From: Engraulis encrasicolus
Lineage: Eukaryota; Chordata; Actinopteri; Clupeiformes; Engraulidae
NCBI RefSeq assembly: GCF_034702125.1
Contig: NC_085875.1
Coordinates: 52,502,176 to 52,566,175 of the forward strand
Length of the DNA: 64,000 nucleotides
Direction: 5' to 3'
The notes beneath the pieces are model-generated. The model was not told the origin of the DNA, did no database searches, and saw nothing but the letters and a program-made list of their open reading frames with translations. Every line of letters starts with the position of its first letter. Position 1 is the first letter of the stretch. Of this stretch, positions 49,227 through 61,165 are shown in pieces. A program made the translations under genes and the position numbers.

Positions 49227-51045
49227 TTATTCCCTATTTGCCTGGCCTTTCATATGCCAGGACTTGTAGCAGTTCCTCATGGGTACCATGCACAGGGCAA
49301 CGTTGCATGTGGTGCATAGACGTGGCGTCTTCTGTCTACAATTCACACACTGTCGCCGTCCTTCTGTGCCATCTTCCCCGAAGTGTGCGGGCATATGCAA
49401 GGCATCAGGTGGTGGCACTGGTGGTGGTGGCGCTCGCGGAGGAGAGGGGACAATTTCACCATGTCCAATGCGCCGAAGTTCCAGAATTAGTTTCTCACGG
49501 AAGGCTTTCTGACATAAGGGCTTTCCACCCCTGCTTTCCATCATGTATTTGTGGAGGATGAATGCGTTCACTATGGCAATGTCAATAAAATGGTAAATAA
49601 AAAGATCTGTACCACCTCTTCGTCTTGTGAAGAACCTGGTAATAACCAATTAAACTGTCAGACCAGTCAACGGCGTTCTTATGAAGATTATAGTCTTGTA
49701 CTGCAAGAGGTACCGGCAATTTTTCCACATTCCATATGCCATCTGTCTTCACCCTGCGCTGTATCGTGCTGCCTTCGCTGTGGGCTTGATGAATGCTGGA
49801 ACACATCCGAACTAGACGAGTGTCTTTCCATTGTATGAACAGCAGACTTCCCTCCCGTATCCAACGTATTGTACCCCTTGGGTGGCGATTGTCAATTACA
49901 TCTGTTGTGTCTTTTGGGAACCTGATCCTGTGTTTGCGAATGGTACTGCATGCCCATATCTTGTTCTCATCCAGCAGTTGCTGAAACAGCTTTGGGCTTG
50001 TATAAAAATTGTCCACAAATAGCTTGTAGCCTGTCCCCAAAACTGGGGAGGACACTAAGGCCCAATCTCAATTCACCCCTTACCCCTACCCCTTACCCCT
50101 CCAAACGGAGTCTGCCTGGCCGAACCCCTCATTTTTGAGGGCTACAAAGTCCTCCCCCTTACCTCTACCCCTCTGCCTTAACGACTATTGGGATACCCCT
50201 ACCCCTACACAAAACGGAGGGGAGGGGTAAGGGGTAGGGCCAAGGGGTGAATTGAGATTGGGCCTAACTCCATCACTACGTCAAAGCTGAGCCCTTTTCC
50301 AGAGCCTACTTTGTTTTTTTCCCTCATAAACAATGAAGTCCCAGGTGTAACCAGATTGTGAGTCTGCTATCACAAACAATTTGTACCCCCATTTCGATGG
50401 CTTATCTTTGCAGTATTGCCGGATTCCTATCCTGGCACGGGAGGCGACCATTCTTTCGTCAATGGCAATGTTCTGGCCTGGCTGGAAGTTGGAAATAAGG
50501 CTTTGCTGGACATCAGTGTACAGGGGTTTAATCTTCTGAAGGCGGTCAAACTCAGGGGTGCCTCTTCGAGCTGCATTCAGCTCGTCATCATCAGGGTCAG
50601 ACATATGGATATTGGTGGATATTCGTCTGAATTTACGGCCAGACATGGTTGACCCGCCCGACGGAAAGCTACATAATTTTGCACTTCTCCAGTAGTCTGT
50701 AAGAGCTGGGGCGTGAACAAGACCCATTTAAATGATCAGAGATAGATAGCTGTACATGTCTGTTATGGTCAGTTCTTCCCAAAGATGTGCATGCCTCCGT
50801 CTCCCAAATTTGTTTGTGTTACTGAGGACCTTTTGTAAAACTGCATCGGAGATGAATAGGCGAAAGAGATCCAATATGGAATAATTTCCCCCAGTAATAA
50901 CTTGCGGACCAGGAGTATGAGTTGGTCTAAACACTGGTTGTTGTGGAATTATATCTTGTACCTCTGTGTCCTGCCATCCACGTCCATCCTCAGTTTGCGG
51001 CAAGTCTCTCCCCCTTCCTCCTGGGGTCAGCATCCTCTGTTTCAA
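49227..51045 (-). pseudogene. piggyBac-type transposase (PGBD-like), decayed and interrupted
   Basis: Cut-and-paste transposase for TTAA targets. From the N terminus: LFRLFISDAVLQKVLSNTNK and LTITDMYSYLSLII, then an in-frame TAA (50725-50727). Next come MGLVHAPALTDYW, IAIDERMVASRARIGI (first catalytic Asp) and KWGYKLFVIADSQSGYTWDF. A T7 run at 50314-50320 (A7 on the coding strand) carries one extra base. A MITE interrupts at 50059-50264. The frame then continues with GYKLFVDNFYTSPKL (second Asp) and NAVDWSDSLIGYYQVLHKTK (third Asp). A further frameshift near 49610 leads to the C-terminal Cys-rich finger CVNCRQKTPRLCTTC, LCMVPMRNCYKSWH. All three Asp remain, but four lesions make it dead. Element ends not found. 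Confidence 0.88.
50059..50264. mobile_element. Harbinger-type MITE inside the piggyBac gene (TAA duplication)
   Basis: Ends ggcccaatctcaattcaccc and gggtgaattgagattgggcc are inverted and flanked by TAA (50056-50058 and 50265-50267), a PIF/Harbinger target. The interior repeats taccccttacccct and its complement. The protein motifs on both sides (DVVMEL and SSPVLGTGYK) become adjacent when element plus one TAA are set aside, so the gene was older than the insertion. Confidence 0.9.
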
Positions 51046-51134
51046 AGACCAGAAATCGCCACTGGTGTGTAGTATGTGTGTGTGTGTCTGTGGGTGGGTG
51101 CGTGGGACAATGTGTGTGTGCGTGGGTGGGGGGG

Positions 51135-51252
<118 letters not shown>

Positions 51253-51329
51253 TAGAGAGTATGTATGTATGTGAGAAAGACAGAGAGTGTGGTGGTATTC
51301 AAGAGTGTGCTATTGTTTTACTGTAATGT

Positions 51330-51432
51330 TCAATTATGTGTATAAGGTATTTGTGTATGTTTTGTATTATTGTATTTATGTAAGCTGACATCTTTTAATC
51401 CTTAGGGATTAATAAAAGTACTCTACTCTACT
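51330..51432 (+). repeat. LINE 3' tail (plus strand)
   Basis: Ends taatccttagggattaataa, aagtactctactctactc, the same style of tail as at 7758-7800 on the other strand. No ORF is attached. Confidence 0.55.
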
Positions 51433-51656
51433 CAAATCTTTGCGGGGCCCTTGCTATCTTAGTGAGGGCCTTCCATTCATATTTACCCCAGTGATTGAAT
51501 GTTTTTACACTTTTACTTTTACCAGTAACAACAAAACTGCCCCAGCAAAAGGGGACAAAACTGTGGGGTCCAGGATTTGGGCACTTCATGGAGCGAGGGC
51601 CACAGCATGTGAGTGTGCTCCAATAGCAGTGGTAGGATTGGTGCAGTACATACATG

Positions 51657-51787
<131 letters not shown>

Positions 51788-52224
51788 ATTCACACACTAA
51801 GAGGGCTTCTTATTAAAACAGGGCACCACTGCAAAGCTTTAGCAGCAGCAGTAGGCTGCGTTATTGTGATGCACGAGGCCCACATTGGCCCTGCGCTTTC
51901 ATGTGGCCGGGGCGTGTTTAGCATACAGCCGTACGGGGAGCACACAGAGCTGCGCCCACTTGGCAATAACAGCGATCAGCCCTGCGCTCTATTTTAGAAA
52001 TGCAGATTAAAGGTCTCTGTTTGTCTTTGGTTACTTCCAAAGCTATTATGGGTCGTCTATGACCTTGGCGTATGCTAAATTAAAAAGGTTATGTCATGCA
52101 CTGACTATAAAGACATATAATCTTCTCCTGTCTTTGTAGTGCGGCGCACTCCCCTCGCCTCGTCTCAAGCGGCAATTAACCACATCCTCTCATGTTGGGC
52201 AACCTCCAGCAGGACACAGACCAG

Positions 52225-52331
<107 letters not shown>

Positions 52332-52344
52332 CGATCATAAGCAT

Positions 52345-52422
52345 TATGATTATGATGATGATGATGATGATGATGAAGAACATGATGGTGATGAGGATGA
52401 TGATGAGGAAGAAGAAGAAGAA

Positions 52423-52473
<51 letters not shown>
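52345..52473. repeat. (GAT)n microsatellite with GAA/GGT variants
   Basis: Adjacent to the GATA array and running straight into LINE coding sequence. Confidence 0.95.
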
Positions 52474-52728
52474 GCAAAAGGCCTTGAACCTTGCCTACAA
52501 AACCATCTCAGGAACGGCCCCAGTTTATCTGAAGGACTTACTAAAGCCTTATGTTGCTGGGAGAGAACTACGCTCCTCCAGCACAAGCTGTCTGGTTCTG
52601 CCATCTGCTCGCTCTAGGTACTTCCAGTCACTTGTTGGAATGATCTCCCAGAGGCAGCAAGACTAGCACATCTCTTGCAGCCTTTAAGAGGCAAGTAAAG
52701 ACTCTCCTTTCGTGACTATCTCCTAGAC
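52474..52728 (+). pseudogene. L2-like LINE, C-terminal coding end (left part, before hAT)
   Basis: The frame ALNLAYKTISGTAPVYLKDL, LKPYVAGRELRSSST, LVLPSAR corresponds to the C-terminal region of L2-type LINE ORF2 (the A...YK...G.AP.YL..L segment). It is cut by the hAT element at 52729 and resumes at 55579. Confidence 0.7.
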
Positions 52729-52844
52729 CAGGGGTGGCCAACCAGTTGGAGACCAAGAGCCACATATCTGACTATGTTACAGCAAAGAGCCACATCGGCA
52801 CACGGGCACACGAACATAGGCACACAAACATTGCCCATTCTTCT

Positions 52845-52965
<121 letters not shown>

Positions 52966-53081
52966 CTGCCAGACAGATCAATAGTATGCCACACCAACAT
53001 GATAACAGAAATTCACCCCATTAAGATCACAGGCCAGTAACATCATACATAGGCAGTTAGGCACACATCCCCAAGTCTCTT

Positions 53082-53084
<3 letters not shown>

Positions 53085-53177
<93 letters not shown>
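53085..53177. repeat. Second (CA)n microsatellite inside the hAT element
   Basis: About 46 units, 40 bases from the end of the transposase frame. Confidence 0.98.
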
Positions 53178-53179
<2 letters not shown>

Positions 53180-53217
53180 CAAACATCAATATAGTGTGCA
53201 CTTACTATGCATGTTGC

Positions 53218-55308
53218 TTAGTGAGACTTCTGGCATTCCTTCCCCTGAACAATCCTCCTCAAATCTGGTTCGTACTCCGTTGTTGCCACGCGAAGCAGTT
53301 CTTTCAGATGGGTGTCAGTCAGAACAGAGCGGTGTTTTGATTTCACAAATTTCATGGTAGAAAAAACGGACTCGCAGACGTACGTTGAGCCAAACATTGA
53401 CAGTATTTTCAGTGCAGCCCTTTTGACAGTGGGGTATTTGTCCATTGGTGCGTGCTTCCAGAACTCGATGGTCCCTTCCCTTAAAGCAGGTTTCAGTTGG
53501 TCATCCTCAGCGAGATCAATCATCTCCAACTCAGCGGTTGCTTCATCAGCAACTAGCGGGGCTTTCAAGCAGTCCGTATCCGCATTGAATGGGTCGACGA
53601 GGAAGGTGATTTGTGGCCTTTTCAGTTGTAGGTCACGGAAGCGGATCTCAAAAGTCTCGCGCAGGTTTTCAACCAGAGTTGCATATCTGTCGCGGTGCTT
53701 TTTCAGGGTGGCACTGGTGACTTGCCCGCTAACTTTTAGCAGAGTGGGGAAATGCGTTAAATCTCCCTTCTGAACGTGCGCCTTGAACAGCTTCAGTTTG
53801 TTGACGAATGCAAAAACACTCTGCACCAGATCAGGCAGCACTTTCATTTTACCCTGCAGGGTAAGATTCAGTCTGTCCAAGTGGTTCAACATGTCGACCA
53901 AAAAGGCCAAATCCATGATCCATTTGGGGTCCGAGAGCTGGGGATAGTCCTTGTCCTTCTCCTCCATGAAGAGTTTCACGGCATCCAAAAGTTCGAAGAA
54001 GCGAGAGATCACCTTTCCCCTTGACAACCACCTCACGGTGCAGTGCAGAGCCAGGTCACCTGGAAGCTCCTCGTCCAGCTCTGCGATGAAATTCTTGAAC
54101 TGCCGGTGGTTAAGAGCGTGTGTGCGGATGTAGTTGACTATTTCCATCACAGGTTTCATGACGTTGTCTAAATTCAACGATTTAGACACCAGTTGCTCCC
54201 TGTGGATAATGCAGTGGAAATTCCAGAAGTCGGGAAATGTTTCGTCGGCTTTGCACAGCCCCACGAGCCCGTTCACAGATCCAATCATCGATGGTGCGCC
54301 ATCCGTAGCTATGGCTGTGAGCTTATGTAGGGGCAGGTTTGCTCTCTCAAATGCACTGATCATCGTTTCTTTTACATCTACCCCGCGTGTTCTGTCTTTT
54401 AATGGCACAATGTCCAAGAGTTCCTCCTTGATTACACACTCCTTGGACACAGAGCGAGCAAATATCGCCAACTGAGGCTTGTCTTGTATGTCACAGCTCT
54501 CATCCAATGCAACACTGAAATATTCGCATGCTTGTAGGTCAGAATGCAGCTGTGACTCAATTGCCGTGTTAATATCGGCTATTCTGTTTTCTACGGTGTG
54601 GCGGGACAGTTGGAGGTCTGATGCCATGCGTTGTAGTTTGTCACTTTCAGGAGCCATAATTTCAAAAGCGTCAGTTATGCATTTTTTTATGAACTCCCCC
54701 TCTTTGTATGGCTTTTTAGCCCGTGCGATGTTCCAAGCCAGTTTATACGATGCATGCGTTACCGTCTCTGACTGCTTTGCAAATTTTTTGAAAACTTGTA
54801 CCTGCTTTTCTGTCTGACCTTTTAGAACCGAAGAGTTCAGATGCAAAACCCTCTAACTCCATTTCTGAAGACCTGCACTTCTATATTTTTAGAGAACCCC
54901 GTTGTTCGTTTGGTTTACATTTATGTACTTGAGAACACATATAAATAGTTATATTACATAAATAAATTTTAAAAATACGCAATTTTGATAGCTTTGTATT
55001 AAATAAAAATGAATTAAGATTATTTTCTGAAAAGGCACTTAGGGGGTTTTGCATCTGAACTCTTCAACCGTTAACTTGTGCTTTCGTAGCTCACTCCCTT
55101 TTGGAAAATCCTGGTCGAACTTGGCGTGATGTGTAGTGAAGTGACGGTGAAGATTTGATGCCTTGTAATGTGCCAGTGACGACTGGCATATAAGGCAGAA
55201 TGGCTTGCCATTGCGTTCAATGAAAAAATATAAATGTTCCCACTCAGTTAGAAAAGTTCTGTTTTCCTCTTCATATTTTCTTTTAGCGGTGCACTTTTTT
55301 CCTGCCAT
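53218..55308 (-). pseudogene. hAT transposase (GTF2IRD2/ZBED-like group), split by a MITE in the same frame
   Basis: N-terminal segment from MAGKKCTAKRKYEEENRTFL (ATG at 55306-55308) to KLTV, with a BED-like finger (PFCLICQSSLAHY, HRHFTTHH). After the insertion the same frame continues from VLKGQTEKQVQVFKKFAKQS to a stop after CQKSH. Setting aside the 236-base element and one 4-base duplication (240 bases, 80 codons) leaves about 617 codons in one frame. Catalytic region: FSVALDESCDI (first Asp), TAIATDGAPSMIGS (second Asp), and the C-terminal dimerisation block TYVCESVFSTMKFVKSKHRS. Conservation is high and no other stops are seen. The group is the one behind the vertebrate domesticated genes GTF2IRD2 and ZBED5. 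It is broken only if the insert is not removed from the RNA. Confidence 0.88.
54830..55065. mobile_element. 236-base MITE in the hAT gene (aacc duplication)
   Basis: Left end gaagagttcagatgcaaaac and right end gttttgcatctgaactcttc are inverted; the match spans 27 bases with one difference. The duplication is aacc (54826-54829 and 55066-55069). The AT-rich interior is non-coding and holds in-frame stops for the transposase. Four-base duplications occur in several superfamilies (Chapaev, Sola1, Academ and others), so the family is open. Confidence 0.88.
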
Positions 55309-55578
55309 TTTGAAGTGAAGATCGATTCTCTGACCAGACCTACTGTTGCAGCTAGGATACTTGTCATGCACCTGCGCATTTGCTATGATCTGAAAATACC
55401 GTAATGAACGCAAGCGACGCGCACTAACAAAATCACCGTATGTAACGTAATAGAAGCGAACACACACATAAACACACAAGCAAACACAAACTTGGACATG
55501 AACGCAAGAGCCGCAGGACTCTAGGCAAAGAGCCGCATGCGGCTCGCGAGCCGCGGGTTAGCCACCCTTGTCCTAGAC

Positions 55579-55835
55579 TATAGCTTGAGCTGCCCTAGCC
55601 CCAGGCCAAATTTTTGACACGATGTGTATGGGTGTATGTGTGTCTGTATACTCTACTTAACAAAAAAGCAAACCCTAACTAACCCTTCTTTGCATCTGCA
55701 CTTGTTATTCTGTATATTTCATGTGCACCTTGTATCTGCTAGTGATGTTGGCTATGACTATGTCCTCGTTTGTAAGTTGCTTTGGTTATAAAGTGTCTGC
55801 CAAATGCAATGTAATGTAATGTAATGTAGGCCTAA
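55579..55835 (+). repeat. L2-like LINE 3' end (right part, after hAT)
   Basis: Continues the LINE of 52474-52728. It ends gtaagttgctttggttataa, agtgtctgccaaatgcaatg, taatgtaatgta, the tail also used by tRNA SINEs such as the one at 21752-21940. A (GAA)n/(GAT)n patch follows to 55860. Confidence 0.75.
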
Positions 55836-55839
55836 TAAA

Positions 55840-56528
55840 GAAGAAGAAGAAGATGATGATTATGATTTTTTACAATTATTATTGTTTTTTCAAGTGTAAT
55901 AACAAAGGTTTAGGATAGATGATTATGATTATGAAGAGAAAAATAATAAGATGATAATGATCAAGGAAATGGTGAAGAACATGAAGATGAAGATCCTACC
56001 TGACCATTGTGTCATTATGCGATCAAAAATTGATACTGAAAGTACTGAAAAAAATAAAAATGAAAATGTGTTCCCAATTTATTAATCATGATGGCTTGAA
56101 AAATGTAACAAATGAATGAACACAATAAAGTGTGGATATATACACTGTATATAAATGACACTGGAAGTTTTTTTAAATAGTGCCACATATTAAAGTTGAT
56201 TCAGATAGGTCTATCTGATGGTAGGCGTATGAAATGATCATGAAGAACTTGCCAAAGTATTATACAAATAAAACTTTGCCGTATGAATTTCAAAATCTAT
56301 AAATCTGGGGGGAAAAAAGAAATTGTAAAAAGAACAGAAAACATAGAAGAAATTAACTCTCTACCATTTTCCCTAGTCATGTATTTCTTTCTCATATACC
56401 ACTTACTGCCACAATGGAAACAGGAGTCATTATATGAAAATCACACAGGTGGCTGGAAGCTCAAGCAGTCTTCAGCGTGTTCATTGGAGTTTTTTGGGTG
56501 CTCTTGGATATCGGGGATCAGTTCATAC
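55840..56528. other. No gene recognised
   Basis: AT-rich. The frame at 56283-56588 overlaps the left arm of the Penelope-like element and has no independent support. Confidence 0.4.
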
Positions 56529-56699
56529 AAGAGAGAAAAGTTCATCCAGGCACTCCAAACAAGGTGTCCAAGCAGGAAGTTACATTAAAAAGTCTTTAAT
56601 AATACTGGGCTGGGGTTACAAAAAAAGGACAGGACTGCTGGTGGTGATGACATGTGTTTTTGGTCAATAAGATGTTGCGTTGGAGGGAGCGCACTTTTG

Positions 56700-58800
56700 A
56701 GTATGCATCTTGGATGGCTCAGGGCGATAGGCTCTATCTTTTTTTTGTTACGACATATACAAACCCCAACTCCGGTGAAGTTGGGACGTTTGGTAAACAG
56801 TGAATGAAATCAAAATGCTATCATTTTCAAAACATTCAATCTATTCATTAGATGGAGAATAGTGAAAAGACAACATATTAAGTTTTAAAACCGAGAAAAA
56901 ATATTGTTTTGGGGGACATATGTACTCATTTCTAATTTTATAAATCCAACACGTCTCAAAAGAGTTGGGACGGAGATCAGTGAAATTTAGTAAACATCCA
57001 AATAAGATAAAACAACAAAGAAGAACATTTCAAAATGAATTGTACTGACGGACAATAAAGGTGTCCAGGTATAAGATCATCACAGAGAGGCTGACTCACT
57101 CAGAATTAAAGATGCAAAGGGAATAATTACCATAGTTATTACGTATATTTTTGAATTCCCTTTGATTTACCACGATTGAGTGTATATAAGACATATTTTT
57201 GTTATTAAAATCATTGTATAGGTTCATGACATCATGAAATATATATTGGCTGTAGTCTCACTCTAGCACTCCAGGAATTAGAGCTATTGAAAATTGACCA
57301 TATTAAGACTGCTTAATGCGTGCAAATGATACAGGGGTGTAACATTCTCCTAAGCACTTGATCTCACTTGAAATAGACCCAGAAGACATGGGAAACTGTC
57401 CTTTGCTTACAGAAGTCAGCAGAAGTTGTAGAAGTCCATTCTTTTTGACAATAATAGAGTGTTGCACATCCTGTGTAACAGTGAAAATGGACCATCCAAC
57501 TTGTGTTACTGCTAACATCAAAAGTCAGCCTCCATGATGGCATGCGGGTGCAGTAGTGCATTGGTTATGATGTTCTCACTCATCTGTAGAGTTAAGTATA
57601 GTGCTGAATGGTATAAATGGGTTTTAAACAGCATGAAAAGCCACTCATGCATTATATTTTGAAGGGAGATCTTCGATTACTGCCACATAGTAAGGTCAAA
57701 TTGCATTCTCTACTATGTTTTAACAGTTTGGCTCCATCATAAGGACCAGCAGGTGATAAAATGGTGGGCTTTTGGTGAAGACCTGTCTCACTGTAAGCAC
57801 TACAGAAAGGAAAACATTGCAAAACATGACAAGGAATACACCCACCATTTAAGCTGGTGAAATCATGTCCAAGATAGGAATTAACACTGTTTATATAAAA
57901 TCATCTCATCGGTTAATGTATTTAACTGTTAAGTGTTGTCTTTTGTTTTGTTTTTAGTCTTCCTCGAAATTTGCTGCCATTTATTGTCCCCGTCCTAACT
58001 CTTTTGAGACGTGTTGGATTTATCAAATTAGAAATGAGTACATATGTCCCCCAAAACAATATTTTTCTCGGTTTTAACACTTGATATGTTGTCTTTTCAC
58101 TATTCTCCATCTAATGAATAGATTGAATGTTTTGAAAATGATAGCATTTTGATTTTCTTCACTGTTTACCAAACGTCCCAACTTCACCGGAGTTGGGGTT
58201 TGTAGTACACAAGCGACATGGATCATACAAATTATTAAGAACAACTGGTCTATAATCGAAAGTGATGCACAACTATGTGAGGTGTTCCCAGAACCACCCA
58301 TGGTGTCTTTTAAGAGGGCACCCAGCCTAAGGGATAAGTTGATGCGCTCACACTTACAGGCTGAGAAGAAAGAAACCTGGCTGCGTAAAGCAGTTGGCAC
58401 CTACAGATGTATGCATTGCCCCCAATGCACAAATGTTACACAAGCTAATTCCTTTGTGGATACAAAAACATGAGAGAGTACAGGCAGAGAGATTTTATTA
58501 ATTGTAACTCTCTACATTTGTCATATATCGCCTAACTTGTCCTTGCGCTGGAGGATTCTTTTACATCGGACACACAAAAAGGCTCATGAGAGATAGGCTG
58601 GCGGAACATAAATATGCAATTAGAGTAGGCAACAATGACTATCCTATGGTGAAACATTTCTCTGAATACCATGGCAAAAATGACTCTGCTGCGCCTACAG
58701 GGCGTTGAACATGTCAAACCACTTCCAAGAGGTGGGGACAGACAAAAAAGACTCGATCAGATGGAGACTTTTTGGATACACCAACTGGATGCCATACGCT
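56700..58800 (+). pseudogene. Penelope-like polyprotein C terminus with GIY-YIG endonuclease, interrupted
   Basis: Left of the insertion the frame ends FVTTYS. Right of it, it goes on with TQATWIIQIIKNNWSIIESD, FPEPPMVSFKRAPSLRDKLM, a Cys-rich YRCMHCPQCTN and, after a frame break near 58480, LTCPCAGGFFYIGHTKRLMR (the GIY-YIG core), then HFSEYHG. After another break near 58675 come LRLQGVEHVKPLPRGGDRQK and FWIHQLDAIR. This order is typical of the linker and nuclease of Penelope-like elements. The nuclease nicks target DNA for insertion. Two frame breaks and the 1.4-kb insertion make it inactive. Confidence 0.8.
56760..58202. mobile_element. TIR element with ~213-base inverted ends and TA duplication
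   Basis: Left end caaaccccaactccggtgaa and right end ttcaccggagttggggtttg. The inversion runs about 213 bases (56760-56971 against 57990-58202), closing with cgtctcaaaagagttgggac. TA is on both sides (56758-56759 and 58203-58204). Setting it aside with one TA rejoins the Penelope-like frame. The central ~1 kb has no clear transposase frame, so it is non-autonomous. Similar caaaccccaa...gttgggac elements are common in fish; the superfamily is not settled here. Confidence 0.88.
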
Positions 58801-59149
58801 AAGTTGGTCTAAAAGAGGACATTGATTTTACTTGTTTTTGTGATGCTTATTTCTTAATTGTACTTGTGGTCATTATTTTCTGTGGCATCACTTATCATCC
58901 CTTAGAGGCTATTTTTAGCTTTATTTTCTATGGTGTGTACAAATATGTGTGTGGCGTAATGGGTTACATGTGGTGAACATGAATGGCAAACCAAGCCCTG
59001 ATGAAGACCTGTGTTTGAGGTCGAAACATGTTGGATTTTTAATGTAACCCCAGCCCAGTATTATTATAGGCTTTTTAATGTAACTTCCCGCTTGGACACC
59101 TTGTTTGGAGTGCCTGGATGAACTTTTCTCTCTTACAGGAGCCATTATA

Positions 59150-61037
59150 TATTGAACCTTTCAGAATTGACGTCCTCACTGAATGCGTGCACATCATTGA
59201 CTCAAAGACACCAGAGAGGTTTTAAGGGTAATACGAGAGACTCCACTCTTCTGGGTGGTACTGCAATCTAGGGACACCAACGGAGGAGTGCAGGCTCCAT
59301 TCAGAATGAATGAGCTGCACTCTCTCGACAGCGGCCAGTAGGTGAACTGCAGGCATGTGTGAAATAGGGAGTGGGGAGGCTGTATATAAAACTGGCTGTG
59401 AACACACAGAGACGCGAAAAGATAGAGAGAAGACCTGCCGTTCTGAAGTGTGTACGTTGAGAAAAAATAGGGATTCCCAAAAGTACACTTGTTATGCTAT
59501 TTTGAGAGGGAAGAGGCTGTTCCAGAAGCATAGGAGATGCTTGTTGTTATAAGACATAAAACTACTGACTGGACAGAGGACACGTGTCTGTGGTACCCAC
59601 TGCATATCTGAAGTTATCATGAAGTTTAAGGGAACAGTCCACCCTTTTTTGAGTTTATAGTATTTCCAAGTATTACACATGGATCTTTGTAGACTATCTT
59701 GTCTTCTCAGTAGATTGACATCATTAACCTAGCTTAGCACCATTACTGGAGGTAAATGTAGCATCAAGCCACAAGTGATCACTGGATGGAATTAAATTGA
59801 AATTCGCACTCGCTTGAATTTTAGTCGTTTTAGGGAGGGCTACATTTGATGATGTTGTATTTGGTACCATAGACTCCCGGTGCTGTGTTAAATGTGGCTA
59901 TGCTGTTAAAAGTAGGCATTGCAAACACATAGAAAAACTATGAATTTTCATATTTTACCAGGGCTAAACTGGGTCAGTGACGTTTCAGCGGTAGCACACA
60001 TCAGGGCGGTGCAACGGCAGCCAGTGCCACTATTGTAGGCCTATGTTTTTTTATTTGTTTGTTTGTAGTGGACAATCTAAGAAGCATATACACTACACCA
60101 TATTAATCACCAATTATTAATTAATTCATGAGCATTAAATGTCATTACTCCACCTGACCTCTGAGACATTTTTCACCCAACTACAGATTTTACACAATTA
60201 TCTGAAATAAGTTGGACTGTTCCTTGGACTGTTGGACTGTTAAACTATCGCTGGATGAATGCGACTGCAGTCGGATCTTGCAACCCCTACAGTTGCTTAT
60301 CCCCGTCGATGCTCGTCTGCAGACCGCCTCCGAGGTCACGATCCCATTAACTGGTTGGTCAAAAACTCACTCACGTGTGTAAATGAGTCTTGTCTCACAC
60401 CCCTATACAAGTTTGCACTGCTCCCCACTTCAGCTCCTCCTCTCCACCTGTCCCCCCACACCTCACACGTGGTGTGTTAGTAGACCACACTGCTGCAAGC
60501 TCATTGTTCTGTTCATATTTGTGGCCGACTTTAAATGTGCTGTATTTAATACCACTCACATCGTGACAACAAGTTTTCGCTCACATGCCTTCGCAACATC
60601 GATGCTTGCAACAAACTCGTCCGCGCCTAGTATCATTGCCTTTTTGGTCATTGAATTAAGACTGGTTTTGACTCACTCACAAAGCTGTCATTGCTGTCAT
60701 TTGAATACAAGTGCATAGCCAGTAATTACCAGGGTGCCCCATTTCACCTGGGGCCCCTTAGCAATTGACTAGTTTGCATGCCTGGTTGTGCCAGGCCTGC
60801 CTCCGTAGAGAAGAGAATAAAAATAAGTTACCGAAAAACCCTTGACCACTAAAACCTAAACTCCCTTAGAACCAATTTATTCTCTTGCATTCAGGAATCC
60901 CTCAGGCGAATCGACTTCCAGACAAGCATGACAAAGTATTTGTGAATATAACGACTCAAAACCGCTTTCCCAATACTTGGTGTTGTCTGCCTCTGAAGAA
61001 TGAAATGGCCCTTATTTCCATGATTGGATTTGTTCAG

Positions 61038-61038
<1 letters not shown>
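59150..61038. other. No gene recognised
   Basis: Short frames (for example 60259-60480 and 60383-60718) without recognised domains. A ggggccccttag motif near 60755-60770 recalls the hAT-like blocks at 1930 and 15410 but has no ends. Confidence 0.4.
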
Positions 61039-61120
<82 letters not shown>

Positions 61121-61165
61121 TGTGCGCGTGCGTGCGTACGTGCGTGCGCGCGCGTGCATGTGTGT
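61039..61165. repeat. (GT)n microsatellite followed by GCGT-rich repeat
   Basis: About 39 pure GT units to 61116, then imperfect GCGTGC repeats, a sequence type that can adopt left-handed DNA. Confidence 0.95.

Larger units (their letters stand above)
56529..59135 (+). mobile_element. Penelope-like element (3' part) with inverted end arms
   Basis: The left arm 56529-56620 (aagagagaaaagttcatcca ... actgggctggggttac) and the right arm 59043-59135 are reverse complements of each other with few changes. This resembles the inverted pseudo-LTR arrangement known for Penelope-like retroelements. Between them lie the coding end of the element with a GIY-YIG endonuclease (58205-58800) and a 1.4-kb DNA element (56760-58202) inserted in the coding region. 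Most of the reverse transcriptase is absent. Confidence 0.75.

Noticed and set aside
52346..52666. Met-rich and Ser-rich frames over the GAT repeat
   Set aside because: Simple-repeat translation; only the part after 52474 (the LINE end) is real protein-coding relic.
53312..54817. Plus-strand frames of 82-153 codons
   Set aside because: Antisense shadows of the hAT transposase.
54830..55065. Ordinary spliceosomal intron of the hAT gene
   Set aside because: Not the first choice because 27-base inverted ends and a 4-base duplication mark it as an insertion; use as an intron remains possible and is listed as a question.
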